Shown here in pieces: positions 36,821 to 46,057 of a stretch of 64,000 bases of DNA (position 1 is its first letter; each line of letters begins with the position of its first letter). A program made the position numbers and the translations under genes. The notes beneath the pieces were generated by a model. That model did not search any database and was not told the DNA's origin. It was given only the letters and a program-made list of their open reading frames with translations. The stretch comes from Mariniphaga sp040772505 (GTDB lineage Bacteria > Bacteroidota > Bacteroidia > Bacteroidales > Prolixibacteraceae): positions 868,001 to 932,000 of the forward strand of contig JAXGYA010000001.1 in NCBI GenBank assembly GCA_040772505.1. The letters are read 5' to 3'.

Positions 36821-37674
36821 ATGTTCAAAGCAAACAATCAGCTGCAATTATTCAGTTTTGAAAACGAACTTGGCAAAAAGCAACGCAAGGCGCTTGATCG
36901 CTCAAAAGAAAAGAGGGTTTACAGGGAACATTTTGTTGTTATCGATCGGGAAGTAAGTTCCGATAGCCTGCAGAGGAATTGAACAGCAGCATGCTGCAAT
37001 CGCCCGACGATATTGATGCCACCTACCGGCAAAAAAAGGGGGAGCACTATAAGGGTTTCACCATAAACGGCACTGAAACCGCCAATCCTGACAACCCCCT
37101 GCAGTTGATTACTGACATTTCGGTAAACCCAAATAATGTGGATGACAGCCAAATATTGAACAAAAGGATAGATAAATTAAAAGAGAAGACCCCGGAGTTA
37201 AACGAGATACATACTGATGGCGGTTATGGAAGCCGGAACAATGACAGGAAGTTTGAAGAATTGGAAATCAACCAAATAACCACAGCGGTTAGAGGGCGTG
37301 AAAGCGAAATAGAGAAAAAATTGAACAAACCTCCGGGTCCCCTGATGTATATACTGTAGAATGTACTTTTCAAAAAATGGAATCAACCCCGACAAAAAAA
37401 CGCCACAAAGTACGTTTCGACATGGATATCTGCAAGCAGTGCCCGTTAAACGACCGTTGCCAAATGTTTAAAAACAACGGGCGGTATTATTTTACCCACG
37501 AAGATTATTTGCAAAACAAACGAAACAGAAATATATTGAACATTCCGCAGGAGCGCCGCAAAATAAAAAGGCCTAACGTGGAGGCATTGATGAATGAATT
37601 TAAAATCAGAACGCCGGGCGGAAAACTTAAAGTCAGGGGACTGTTTAAAGCAACCCTGTTTGCATTTAACCCTG
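36821..37674 (+). mobile_element. Degraded IS1182-type transposase
   Basis: Three pieces of one transposase in different frames. The N-terminal fragment from 36821 (MFKANNQLQLFSFENELGKK) breaks near 36960. The middle from 36979 (SPDDIDATYRQKKGEHYKGF, HTDGGYGSRNNDRKF) is the IS1182 catalytic-core style. The Cys-rich C-terminal part from about 37377 (CKQCPLNDRCQMF) runs to ATLFAFN at 37668. A large part between the first two pieces is missing, and the right end is cut where the sigma-factor gene begins. No intact terminal inverted repeat could be identified by eye. Confidence 0.75.
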
Positions 37675-38079
37675 GCGGGGGGTTAGTTCATTCAGCAGGG
37701 ACTGCACTGTGTCGTTGAGTTCATTGAACTGAATTTTGTCAATTAAATTGGGGGCAGCTTCAACCTGTTGCAACGACTTTAAATGCTCCAAATATTTTTC
37801 CTCGCGGGCTCTTTTCCTAAACAAGCTGATTGTGGCATTATAGGCTATGGTAAACAGAAACGACTCGAACGAAGAATAGACATCGATTTTATCGCGGGTT
37901 TCCCAAATTTTAATAAAAACCTCCTGAACAATTTCTTCGGCATCGGCTTCCTGTTTTATGTATCTCAAAACAAACCCATACAATCTCCTGCTATAGCGTT
38001 CATACAGTTGATAAAAAGCTACCTCGTTGTCTTCACGAATAAGCAGCAGCAGTTCTTTATTGGATTTTATAACTTTCAA
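37666..38079 (-). pseudogene. ECF sigma-70 factor truncated by transposon remnant
   Basis: 137 codons of an ECF sigma factor. Region 2 is intact (FYQLYERYSRRLYGFVLRYI, DAEEIVQEVFIKIWE) and region 4 starts (LNELTPRQ), but the frame then enters transposon sequence at about 37674 and stops (RQG-stop). The DNA-recognition helix of region 4.2, normally ~40 more residues, is absent, so -35 recognition should be lost. Such factors normally precede an anti-sigma gene and a SusC/SusD pair, none of which follow. Confidence 0.8.
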
Positions 38080-38148
38080 AGCCGTTTATTAGTTTGAAAT
38101 TCAAAATTAGTATTTTATTTTAAACTTTTCCAAAAAATAGTTTATATT

Positions 38149-38156
38149 TACTTTTG
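38149..38156 (+). promoter_or_regulatory. TAnnTTTG promoter-like box before 38198 gene
   Basis: TACTTTTG, 41 bp upstream of the start codon in an AT-rich intergenic stretch. The -33 element is not clear. Confidence 0.35.
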
Positions 38157-38197
38157 CATTTTGATACAAATAAAATTTAAATCAAAAATCAGATAAA

Positions 38198-39100
38198 ATG
38201 AAAACAACGAGAAGAGATTTTCTTATTAAAGGCGGCTTTGCTGTTGCAGGGGCAGCGCTTTTGCCCGGATTTGCCTGTTCCGGCAGCAAGAGAAACAGAA
38301 TTACTGCACTTCAATTGTATAGCGTTCGGGATGAAATGAGGGGAGACCCTTTGGGAACGCTCACAAAACTTGCAGAAATGGGCTATACCCACCTGGAGCA
38401 CGCTAACTATGTGAATTACCGGTTTTATGGATGGACAGCCATGGAGTTTAAAACAGTACTGGATGATTTAGGGTTGAAAATGCCGTCGGGGCACACGGTT
38501 CTTGGAAAAAATCACTGGGATGAGCAGAAAGGAGATTTTACTGATGAGTGGAAAAAACTGGTGGATGATGCCGCATACATGGGACAGCAGTATGTTGTGA
38601 GTCCATGGCTGGATGAGAGCCTTCGCCAGACTTATGATGATTTGCTGCGATTTATGGAAGTTTTCAATAAATGCGGTGAACTGTGCAAAAAATCGGGGAT
38701 GCGTTTTGGCTATCATAATCATGATTTTGAATTCAGTCAAACCTTAAACGGCGAAAAGGTTTTTGACCTGATTATGAAAAATACCGATGCCGACAAGGTG
38801 GTGATGCAGCTTGATATGGGCAATATGTATGTTGCCGGAGCGCTTGCAAAAGATGTTTTAGGCGATTATCCGGGACGCTACGACAATATTCATGTGAAGG
38901 ATATGGTACCCACAGCCGACGGGAAAAGTTTTGAGAGCACCGTTTTGGGCGAAGGGCTTGTTGGTGCACGCGAAGTTACCGATTTGGCCAAAAAAATAGG
39001 CACCGAACTTTTTGTAATTGAGCAGGAGGCATATCAGGGAAAAGCACCCATGGACTGTATGAAAGAGAACCTGGCAATTATGAAAAAGTGGGGGTATTGA
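38198..39100 (+). CDS. TIM-barrel sugar phosphate isomerase/epimerase, exported
   Basis: 300 aa. The N-terminus TTRRDFLIKGGFAVAGAALL is a twin-arginine-type signal followed by a lipobox-like GFAC, so the enzyme is likely a periplasmic lipoprotein. The rest is an AP-endonuclease-2-type TIM barrel with the metal/substrate motifs FGYHNHDFEF, LDMGNMYVAG, NIHVKDM and LFVIEQEAY. This family isomerises or epimerises sugars and inositols. A probable partner dehydrogenase is not nearby, so the substrate is open. 42 bp ahead of the UDP-glucuronate decarboxylase gene. Confidence 0.85.
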   Translation: MKTTRRDFLIKGGFAVAGAALLPGFACSGSKRNRITALQLYSVRDEMRGDPLGTLTKLAEMGYTHLEHANYVNYRFYGWTAMEFKTVLDDLGLKMPSGHTVLGKNHWDEQKGDFTDEWKKLVDDAAYMGQQYVVSPWLDESLRQTYDDLLRFMEVFNKCGELCKKSGMRFGYHNHDFEFSQTLNGEKVFDLIMKNTDADKVVMQLDMGNMYVAGALAKDVLGDYPGRYDNIHVKDMVPTADGKSFESTVLGEGLVGAREVTDLAKKIGTELFVIEQEAYQGKAPMDCMKENLAIMKKWGY

Positions 39101-39114
39101 AAATAGGAATTTTC

Positions 39115-39122
39115 TATTTTTG
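39115..39122 (+). promoter_or_regulatory. TAnnTTTG promoter-like box before the SDR gene
   Basis: TATTTTTG, 20 bp upstream of the ATG at 39143, with a TTG at 39097-39099 at somewhat short spacing. It may give the decarboxylase gene its own promoter. Confidence 0.3.
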
Positions 39123-39142
39123 GAAAAATTAAATCTTAATGC

Positions 39143-40093
39143 ATGAAACGAATTCTCATCACCGGAGGGGCAGGTTTTGTTGGCTCGCACCTTTGTGAAT
39201 ATTTGCTGGGGCAGGGCAATGAGGTCATTTGTCTTGACAATTACTTCACCGGTAAAAAACAGAAAATTATCCATCTTTTGGATAACCCCTATTTTGAGCT
39301 TGTAAGGCATGACATAACAATGCCTTATTATATTGAGGTGGATGAGATTTACAATCTTGCATGCCCGGCTTCACCGGTGCATTATCAGTTCAATCCCATC
39401 AAGACAATTAAAACCTCGGTGCTGGGCACCATTAATATGCTTGGGCTTGCCAAAAGAGTGAAAGCCAAGATTTTGCAGGCTTCAACCAGCGAGGTTTACG
39501 GTGACCCGGAAGTGCATCCTCAGTCGGAAGATTACTGGGGAAATGTCAATCCCATCGGGGTTCGTTCCTGCTATGATGAGGGAAAGCGCTGTGCGGAGTC
39601 GCTGTTTGTGAATTACCACAAACAGAATAATGTGAGGATTAAAATTGTCCGGATTTTTAATACTTATGGTCCAAAGATGGAACCCGACGACGGACGGGTA
39701 GTCTCCAATTTTATTGTGCAGGCGCTGCAAAACAAGGCTATTACCATTTTCGGCGATGGAATGCAGACGCGCAGTTTTCAGTATGTGACTGATTTGGTGG
39801 ATGGAATGGTGCGCATGATGAACACTCCGGATGACTTTACAGGTCCGGTGAATATCGGCAATCCCGGCGAATTTACCATTTTGCAGCTGGCAAAGGAGAT
39901 TCTGGAAATTACAGGTTCAAAATCAAAAATTGTCTATCTGCCGCTTCCTGAAGACGATCCCATTCAGCGGCAGCCGGATATAACCCTTGCCCGGGAAAAA
40001 CTGGATGGCTGGCATCCGGTAGTTCCGCTGCGGGAAGGACTTAAAAAAACAGTAACCTATTTTGACAAATTGCTGACTGCGGAGAAAAAATAA
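39143..40093 (+). CDS. uxs: UDP-glucuronate decarboxylase (UDP-xylose synthase), SDR family
   Basis: 316-aa NAD-dependent enzyme turning UDP-glucuronate into UDP-xylose for surface polysaccharide. Rossmann motif GGAGFVGSHL at 8-17, the family-specific ACPASPVHYQ block, Ser in QASTSEVYGD and catalytic YxxxK in CYDEGKR, followed by RIFNTYGPKM, are all as in known UXS proteins. Complete length. It is convergent with the GH95 gene. Confidence 0.92.
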   Translation: MKRILITGGAGFVGSHLCEYLLGQGNEVICLDNYFTGKKQKIIHLLDNPYFELVRHDITMPYYIEVDEIYNLACPASPVHYQFNPIKTIKTSVLGTINMLGLAKRVKAKILQASTSEVYGDPEVHPQSEDYWGNVNPIGVRSCYDEGKRCAESLFVNYHKQNNVRIKIVRIFNTYGPKMEPDDGRVVSNFIVQALQNKAITIFGDGMQTRSFQYVTDLVDGMVRMMNTPDDFTGPVNIGNPGEFTILQLAKEILEITGSKSKIVYLPLPEDDPIQRQPDITLAREKLDGWHPVVPLREGLKKTVTYFDKLLTAEKK

Positions 40094-40110
40094 TGGTTTC
40101 CGGATAATTT

Positions 40111-42435
40111 TTATCGGATTACTTCCAGCTTTTCATTCAGTTTAATCTTTTGACCTGCTCCAATTTCAAATTCTGTTTTTTCTCCTTCGTGCAGAATGGT
40201 GCAGCTTTTATTGGTGGATGATTTCACTGTGGCAGTGGTTAGTTTTCCGTTTTCCCAGTACAAGTCCACCTCAAATCCGCCGCGTGAGCGGAGTCCCTTA
40301 ATGTGTCCGCTTTTCCATGCCGGCGGAAGTGCAGGGAGGAGCTGCAGCACGCCGTTGTGGCTCTGGAGCAGCATTTCAGCAATGCCGGCGGTTGCGCCAA
40401 AGTTTCCGTCAATCTGAAAGGGCGGATGATTGTCAAACAGATTTGGCAGTGTTGATTTTGCAAACAGCGCCTGAATATTTTCGTGTGCTTTCTGCCCCTC
40501 TTTCAGTCGGGCGAAAAAGTTGATAATCCACGCCCGGCTCCATCCGGTGTGTCCGCCGCCGTGTTTCAGCCGCTCTTCAATGGATTTCCGGGATGCTTCC
40601 ATCCATTTTGGCTCGTCGGGATTGGTAAATTCTTCACCCGGATGCAGGGCATAGAGATGCGACATGTGCCGGTGCCCTGGTTCTGCTTCAGGGAGCTCTT
40701 CCGACCACTCCAGAATACGTCCGTCGGAACCGATTTGGGAAGGTGTGAGTTTTGCCAGCATGGTTTGCAGCGTATCTGCAAATTGATGGTCAATGTCAAG
40801 TATTTCAGAAGTTTTGATACAATTATTAAACAGTTCGCGAATAATCTGGTGGTCCATTGCCGGTCCCATGCACACTGCTGCTCGCTCGCCATTTGGTGCG
40901 ATGAAGATATTTTCAGGCGACATGCTTGGCCCCGAAACCAACAGTCCTGTGTGTGGGTTTTTAACTAAAAAATCCACAAAGAACATGGCAGCATCTTTCA
41001 AAACCGGATAAGCTGTTTCTTTCAGAAACAATTTGTCGCCTGTGAAGTCATAGTGTTCCCAGAAGTGGTCGGAGCACCAGGCAGCGCCCAGGGGCCACAT
41101 GCCGTAGCCGGTCATGCCGATGGGATCGGTGAATTTCCATGCATCGGTGGTGTGATGGGCTACAAAACCGCGACAGCCATATGTTTCCCTTGCGGTTTTG
41201 GAACCTCTTTCACGCAAGGCATCCACAAAATCAAAAAACGGCTCCTGTGTCTCGGCAAGATTGGTCACCAGCGCGGGCCAATAATTCATCTGAATGTTGA
41301 TGTTAATGTGGTAGTCGGCATTCCATGGCGGAGATAGTGTTCCGTCCCAAATCCCCTGCAGGTTTGCAGGCAGTCCGCCCGGTCGTGAAGAGCTGATTAG
41401 CAGATACCTTCCAAATTGAAAATAGAGTTCGGTAAGGTGATCGTCATCAGCGCCGTTTTTTATCCGCTCCAATCGTTTGTCGGTCGGAATATTCAGCGTG
41501 TCGGGAGTGTTTAACGCAAAATCAACTCTGTTGAATAGTTCCCGGTAATCAGTAATGTGATCTGTTTTTAATTGTTTAAATCCGGTTTGGGCAAGATTTT
41601 GGATATCATCCGCAGCTTTTTCCACTTCGTTTTCTCCCCAAAAGCTTGTTCTTCCCGAAATCAGGATAATTGCTTCGTCTGCATCTTTTACGGTTATTTT
41701 CCCGTCTGCGGCAATGATATGCCCCCCGGTGTTCCGAATATCTGCAACCGATGCAAAACGTGTTCCTCGCCCTTCGTGTTGTGCAAAACCTGTCATCAGC
41801 AACAGGTTGCCGCTTGCTGAAACAACCTCTGCATCTCCGGTGCGTTCAAACCATGTTGTGAAATTGAGTTTCCCTTTCCTGTTTGCAGAAATCTTCATTA
41901 TAATCGCCTGACCGGGAGCTGACGAAAATATTTCTCTTGAATATCTCACACCATCTGTTTCAAAAGTTGTGGTGGCAATTGCTGTTCGTAAGTCAAGTTC
42001 ACGCCTGTAGTTTGAGGGTTCAGCCGGATTATCAAATTCGATGAATAAATCGCCTAAGGTCTGATAGGTGTGTTTGCCTGCGTCGATACGTTTACCCATA
42101 ATTTTTTGCTGAGCCAGCCTGTCGCCTTCGGCAAATTTTCCTTCAAAAAGGAGCTGACGAACTTTCTCCAGATTTTCCAGCGCTTCGGGATTTGCTCTTT
42201 CAATGGGGCCTCCTGTCCACAGCGATTCTTCATTGAGCTGAATGCGCTCGGTTTGAACTCCGCCAAAGACCATAGCGCCAAGTCGCCCGTTTCCAACGGG
42301 AAGGGCTTCTGTCCATTCGTTTGCAGGTTGGTCATACCAGAGTTTAAGTTCCCTTGGGGAGTCTGCGGTTTTATCCATGCAACCGTGAGATAAGAGCACA
42401 GAAATAATGGAAATAATAAATAGAAACCGATTCAT
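40111..42435 (-). CDS. GH95 family alpha-L-fucosidase/galactosidase (lipoprotein)
   Basis: 774-aa exo-glycosidase acting on terminal alpha-fucose (some members on galactose). Lipobox SHGC. The N-terminal super-sandwich starts LKLWYDQPANEWTEALPVGN and GAMVFGGVQTERIQLNEESL. The (alpha/alpha)6 barrel contains YHININIQMNYW, the region carrying the catalytic Asn pair of the family, DHFWEHYDFTGD, and HPPFQIDGNFGATAG with the catalytic Asp. It lies 31 bp downstream of the stand-alone SusC-plug gene. Together with the nearby sialidase it suggests foraging on mucin- or plant-type fucosylated glycans. Confidence 0.93.
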   Translation of the reverse strand: MNRFLFIISIISVLLSHGCMDKTADSPRELKLWYDQPANEWTEALPVGNGRLGAMVFGGVQTERIQLNEESLWTGGPIERANPEALENLEKVRQLLFEGKFAEGDRLAQQKIMGKRIDAGKHTYQTLGDLFIEFDNPAEPSNYRRELDLRTAIATTTFETDGVRYSREIFSSAPGQAIIMKISANRKGKLNFTTWFERTGDAEVVSASGNLLLMTGFAQHEGRGTRFASVADIRNTGGHIIAADGKITVKDADEAIILISGRTSFWGENEVEKAADDIQNLAQTGFKQLKTDHITDYRELFNRVDFALNTPDTLNIPTDKRLERIKNGADDDHLTELYFQFGRYLLISSSRPGGLPANLQGIWDGTLSPPWNADYHININIQMNYWPALVTNLAETQEPFFDFVDALRERGSKTARETYGCRGFVAHHTTDAWKFTDPIGMTGYGMWPLGAAWCSDHFWEHYDFTGDKLFLKETAYPVLKDAAMFFVDFLVKNPHTGLLVSGPSMSPENIFIAPNGERAAVCMGPAMDHQIIRELFNNCIKTSEILDIDHQFADTLQTMLAKLTPSQIGSDGRILEWSEELPEAEPGHRHMSHLYALHPGEEFTNPDEPKWMEASRKSIEERLKHGGGHTGWSRAWIINFFARLKEGQKAHENIQALFAKSTLPNLFDNHPPFQIDGNFGATAGIAEMLLQSHNGVLQLLPALPPAWKSGHIKGLRSRGGFEVDLYWENGKLTTATVKSSTNKSCTILHEGEKTEFEIGAGQKIKLNEKLEVIR

Positions 42436-42466
42436 AGTATTGGATTAAAAAAGTTGAATTTATTGC

Positions 42467-43147
42467 TTAATCATTTCCGCGTTTGGTTTCAATCAATACA
42501 ACGCCGTTTGCTCCGCGGGAGCCATAAATTGCTGAGCTGCCGTCTTTCATCACGTTTATACTTTTTACCTGAATCGGCGGAATTGAGCTGAGCGCACTGC
42601 CGTCAACCGGAACACCGTCAACGATAATGAGTGCGGCGCTGCTGCTGTTTATGGAGTTTATACCGCGGATAATCACTTCGCCGTTTACCACCTGCACGCC
42701 GGCAAAACGGCCTTTTATTAAATCGTAAATGTTGCTGTACTGGGAGAAATCCATGTCGTTGCTGGTCAGCGATGCCAGTGCATTTAGTTTATCCCTGTCG
42801 GAAACATGACCATAGCCGATGGCATACTCCCTGTTTTTTTCGCCGGGCTTCAGCTTCAGATTGATGGCTGCCAGTTTGATTTTTTCGTCCAGTTTCACTC
42901 TTTGATTAAAAAAGCCGGCGGCGCTCACCCTCAGTTTATCCTTCGAATTTGTTGAAACCGAAAACCTGCCCAATGTATCGGTGAAAACGGTTTGTTTTGA
43001 ACTAACAACTTTAACCTGCGCATCAATGAGCGGAATACTGTCGAATGTGGTTACAATTCCGTGAATAACCCTTTCCTGCGCACCGGACAGAAAAGCGTTG
43101 AACATGATGGCAAATATGATTAGCGGAAAGAGAATTTTAGTTTTCAT
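42467..43147 (-). CDS. Stand-alone SusC-type carboxypeptidase-like plus TonB plug protein
   Basis: 226-aa secreted protein (signal peptide to FLSGAQ). Residues about 28-110 are a carboxypeptidase-regulatory-like domain (RVIHGIVTTFDSIPLIDAQ), and about 120-226 a SusC plug (IYDLIKGRFAGVQVVNGEV, IIRGINSINSSSAALIIVDG, INVMKDGSSAIYGSRGANG). It ends with VLIETKRGND, just where a barrel would begin. The gene is intact, followed 31 bp later by GH95, so the lack of a barrel appears real, not a broken SusC. Function of barrel-less plugs is not known to me. Confidence 0.82.
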   Translation of the reverse strand: MKTKILFPLIIFAIMFNAFLSGAQERVIHGIVTTFDSIPLIDAQVKVVSSKQTVFTDTLGRFSVSTNSKDKLRVSAAGFFNQRVKLDEKIKLAAINLKLKPGEKNREYAIGYGHVSDRDKLNALASLTSNDMDFSQYSNIYDLIKGRFAGVQVVNGEVIIRGINSINSSSAALIIVDGVPVDGSALSSIPPIQVKSINVMKDGSSAIYGSRGANGVVLIETKRGND

Positions 43148-43392
43148 TTCTGAGATTATTTTAAATTTAACAACAGGACAATTTTTGTCAGCAAAAAATA
43201 TTTATTCCTCTTGGGTGTGAAGTCTTTTAAAGGCTAATTTTTGGCAAATTCTTAAAGTTGCCTTTCCTACAAATTTAGCTCTAAAAAAGGAATAATCAAA
43301 TTAATTTTCGTGTTGTACATATAATCCTGCTCCGAAAACTATGTTGCCACAAAAATCTGGCTGCCCTCAAACCCTCAATCTTCCACTCCCCG

Positions 43393-44346
43393 CTATTCAG
43401 CAGGAGCATTTTTTGCAGGAATGACCTGCTTCACCCGGAATGGTTTTTTCTGCTGCGATTCAAAATAGGTGCGCATCTGCAATTCGGCAAGAATTCCGAT
43501 GGTAACAAACTGGATGCCCCCCATCACCAACAGAATCCCAAGTAAAAGCAGCGGTTTACCCCATATATCCTGCCCCATAATCTTCAGTACCAGCATGTAA
43601 AGGTTAATCAGAACGCCGATTCCCAGGGTAACAGTTCCCAAACCCCCGAAAAAGTGCATTGGACGTTGCAAATATTTTTTGAAGAAGAGCATAAGCAACA
43701 GATCGCTCAACACTTTTGTGGTGCGGCTCAGGTTATACTTCGATGTGCCAAATTTTCGGGGCCGGTGATTTACATTAACCTGCGTGAAACGTGTAGCTCC
43801 TTCAAGGGTGATCAAAACCGGAATGAAGCGGTGCAGTTCACCATAAATATGAATGCTTTTTATGGTTTCGCGGGTAAAAATTTTGAGTGTGCAGCCTAAG
43901 TCTTTCATGTGTGTTCCGGTGGATTTGCGAATCATGTAATTTGCAATTTTTGAGGGGATTTTCCGTAAGAACATCCCGTCTTTGCGGTTTGCACGAATGC
44001 CGGCAACCATGTCCCAACCTTCGCTTTCCATCATTTTCAGCATTTTCGGAATATCTGCCGGATCATTTTGTAAATCACCGTCAATGAGCGCTACAAACTC
44101 ACCATCTGCTTGGTCGATACCGGCTTGAAGTGCGGAGCTCTGTCCGTAATTCCGTTTTAGCTCCACCAAAAGGAAACGGTCGTTGTTGATTTTCAAAATT
44201 TCCGAATTTGTTCCGTCGGTTGAACCGTCGTCAACAAAAATTGCTTCATAATCAATCCCGGAAAGTGCTTTTTGAATCTGCTCCGACAGGGGTTTGATGT
44301 TTGGCTCTTCGTTATAAACACAGATTACCAGTGAGAGTTTTTTCAT
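43393..44346 (-). CDS. GT2 membrane glycosyltransferase (DPM1/GtrB-like)
   Basis: 317 aa. GT-A domain with LVICVYNEEPNIKPL, the nucleotide-binding FVDDGSTDGT, the metal-binding ALIDGDLQNDP, and a conserved RKFGTSKYNLS. Two C-terminal membrane helices (GLGTVTLGIGVLINLYMLVL; LLLLGILLVMGGIQFVTIGI) match the polyprenyl-phosphate glucosyl/mannosyl transferase type. It would load a sugar onto a lipid carrier for envelope glycan transfer. Single gene with 245 bp upstream of unknown content on each side. Confidence 0.87.
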   Translation of the reverse strand: MKKLSLVICVYNEEPNIKPLSEQIQKALSGIDYEAIFVDDGSTDGTNSEILKINNDRFLLVELKRNYGQSSALQAGIDQADGEFVALIDGDLQNDPADIPKMLKMMESEGWDMVAGIRANRKDGMFLRKIPSKIANYMIRKSTGTHMKDLGCTLKIFTRETIKSIHIYGELHRFIPVLITLEGATRFTQVNVNHRPRKFGTSKYNLSRTTKVLSDLLLMLFFKKYLQRPMHFFGGLGTVTLGIGVLINLYMLVLKIMGQDIWGKPLLLLGILLVMGGIQFVTIGILAELQMRTYFESQQKKPFRVKQVIPAKNAPAE

Positions 44347-44473
44347 TGTTGCCTAAAATTGGTTGACACCTGAATTTTTATTTTACAAAGGTAAACAATC
44401 CGGCTGAGTTAAGCGGTGCTGCTTTAATGTATCTTTCAGCCTGCTCTGAAAGGGATTTTTGCCACAGAAATCT

Positions 44474-44488
44474 GCCTGTCCGACAGGC
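44474..44488. repeat. GCCTGTC-C-GACAGGC palindrome
   Basis: Perfect 7-bp arms around one base, in the gap between the sialidase and the GT2 gene. Related words occur in the larger elements at 48249-48322 and 58909-58981. Confidence 0.5.
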
Positions 44489-44582
44489 TGGTTTTAGTGC
44501 TTTTATGGCATTTTAGCAAAATTTATTTTTTAGAGCATGTGCATTATTTACCCCGGAAGGAGATTTTTCGGATTGAAAGTTG

Positions 44583-45737
44583 TCAGTAGAGCCATTTGCG
44601 GTTAAATTTTGTAATTTCAGTTACAGAAAGCCCGGTGCCGTCTGATCTTCTGCCGGCACAATTTCCAAGCAAAATGTTTTGTTCATCCGGAAAATGAATT
44701 GCAGTGTAGCAATACCAGCCGTCAGGGTCATCGCTGATATTTTTAATGAACTCCCATGATTTTCCCTCATCTTTGGACACAGCTACCGTTAGAGGTGTAC
44801 GTTTATCTTTTATTTCAGGAACTGAGCCATCATTATTGTTCCACACCATGAGCCAGTCGTTTGTTTTGGGAATTCGTTCAATTGTGGCAGGGGAAAGGGG
44901 AGATGGAATGTTGCTTTGCTCAATATGACTCCAGGTTTCACCCCTGTCGGATGAGAAAGAGAGCTGCTGATAGCCGCCGGTTGCGCGAATAAACATCATC
45001 AGTCTGCCATCTCTGAGTTCAATCACTCCCGGTTCCTGGGTAACAATATCGGTCTCGTTGGGTACCTGAGCACTTGAGCTCCAAGTTTCGCCGTTGCTGT
45101 CGGAATAGTAGCAATATAACTCTCCCTGATTTTTCCAATCCCCGCCCGGAGTTTTGTGCAGCGCCACAGCCATCACCAGCCGTCCATCATCCAGTTGCAG
45201 CACCCGGTCGTTGTTTAGTACAAAATAGCCGGCTTTGTCTGTTATGCATGCCGATGGCTCGCTCCAGCTTCTGGCTTCATCTTTTGATATCCGCATCATC
45301 GGTATGCAATCTTCCGTGGAGTTTTTCCGAAGGTAAAAAAGAGCAATGTTCCCATTTTGCAAACGAAGCAGGGAAACAGACATCACATTCATTCCGCCCT
45401 CATTTTCAATAATGATTTCATCTTCGTCTGTCCATGTATTCCCTTCATCAGACGAATAGCGTCCGGCAAGATGAGCAGGAGCATGGTCGCTGGTTGATGT
45501 TCCGTAATAATGACTGTATATGAACAGGATTCTACCGTCTTTAAGATTGATGAAATCTCCCTCGCTGTTTCGGGGGTTGTTGTCAGAAGGGCTGAGCCTC
45601 AGAACGGTAGCAGGAGGAGCAGGTTCAGTTTTCTTTTTGCTCTCTCCGGTTGAACAGGAATGGGTCAGAAAAAAGATTAAAAAAAGAGTAATCCCACAAA
45701 AGGGACGGAGGTAAGAAACTGCTGATTTTGTTTTCAT
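44583..45737 (-). CDS. Sialidase/exo-alpha-sialidase family lipoprotein
   Basis: 384 aa, lipobox THSC at residue ~28. Six-bladed sialidase-type propeller with at least five Asp boxes (SSDEGNTWTDE, SKDEARSWSEP, SDSNGETWSSS, SSDRGETWSH, SKDEGKSWEF). It has LRLQNGNIALFYLR and MRISKDEAR around an expected Arg-triad position, but I cannot confirm a full catalytic set, so it could hydrolyse another sugar. Near the GH95 enzyme, fitting scavenging of host-type glycans. 300+ bp of upstream non-coding DNA includes the palindromic element at 45957. Confidence 0.78.
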   Translation of the reverse strand: MKTKSAVSYLRPFCGITLFLIFFLTHSCSTGESKKKTEPAPPATVLRLSPSDNNPRNSEGDFINLKDGRILFIYSHYYGTSTSDHAPAHLAGRYSSDEGNTWTDEDEIIIENEGGMNVMSVSLLRLQNGNIALFYLRKNSTEDCIPMMRISKDEARSWSEPSACITDKAGYFVLNNDRVLQLDDGRLVMAVALHKTPGGDWKNQGELYCYYSDSNGETWSSSAQVPNETDIVTQEPGVIELRDGRLMMFIRATGGYQQLSFSSDRGETWSHIEQSNIPSPLSPATIERIPKTNDWLMVWNNNDGSVPEIKDKRTPLTVAVSKDEGKSWEFIKNISDDPDGWYCYTAIHFPDEQNILLGNCAGRRSDGTGLSVTEITKFNRKWLY

Positions 45738-45956
45738 TGATATTGTATTTGTAATTGTTTACCAGCCCTAAGATAATAAAAAGCGCTTTGATTATTATTG
45801 GTTATTAACATTTGCCTTCAGTTTTTCAACAATTCATACGCTATTCACAAGAGGCAGTGAATAAATCCCCTCAAAGCAATAAATCCATAAGGACATAATT
45901 TTTTAACCGAAAAAGATACAAGGTAAAACAATTACAAAAAATTATTAAACAGATAC

Positions 45957-46057
45957 GGATAGCATCCCTTTTTTCATTTCAAAGTTGCTGCAAGAAACCA
46001 AAAAGGGATGCCATCCTTCTAAGCGCCGGATGGCATCGCTTATGGGCGATGCTATCC
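45957..46057. repeat. 101-bp nested palindromic (MITE/REP-like) element
   Basis: GGATAGCATC at 45957 and GATGCTATCC ending at 46057 are perfect 10-bp terminal inverted repeats. Inside, 45957-45973 pairs with 46000-46016 (one mismatch) and 46028-46039 with 46046-46057 (one mismatch), so it folds either as two hairpins or as one long stem. It ends one base before the stop codon of the next gene (46058). Confidence 0.7.
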
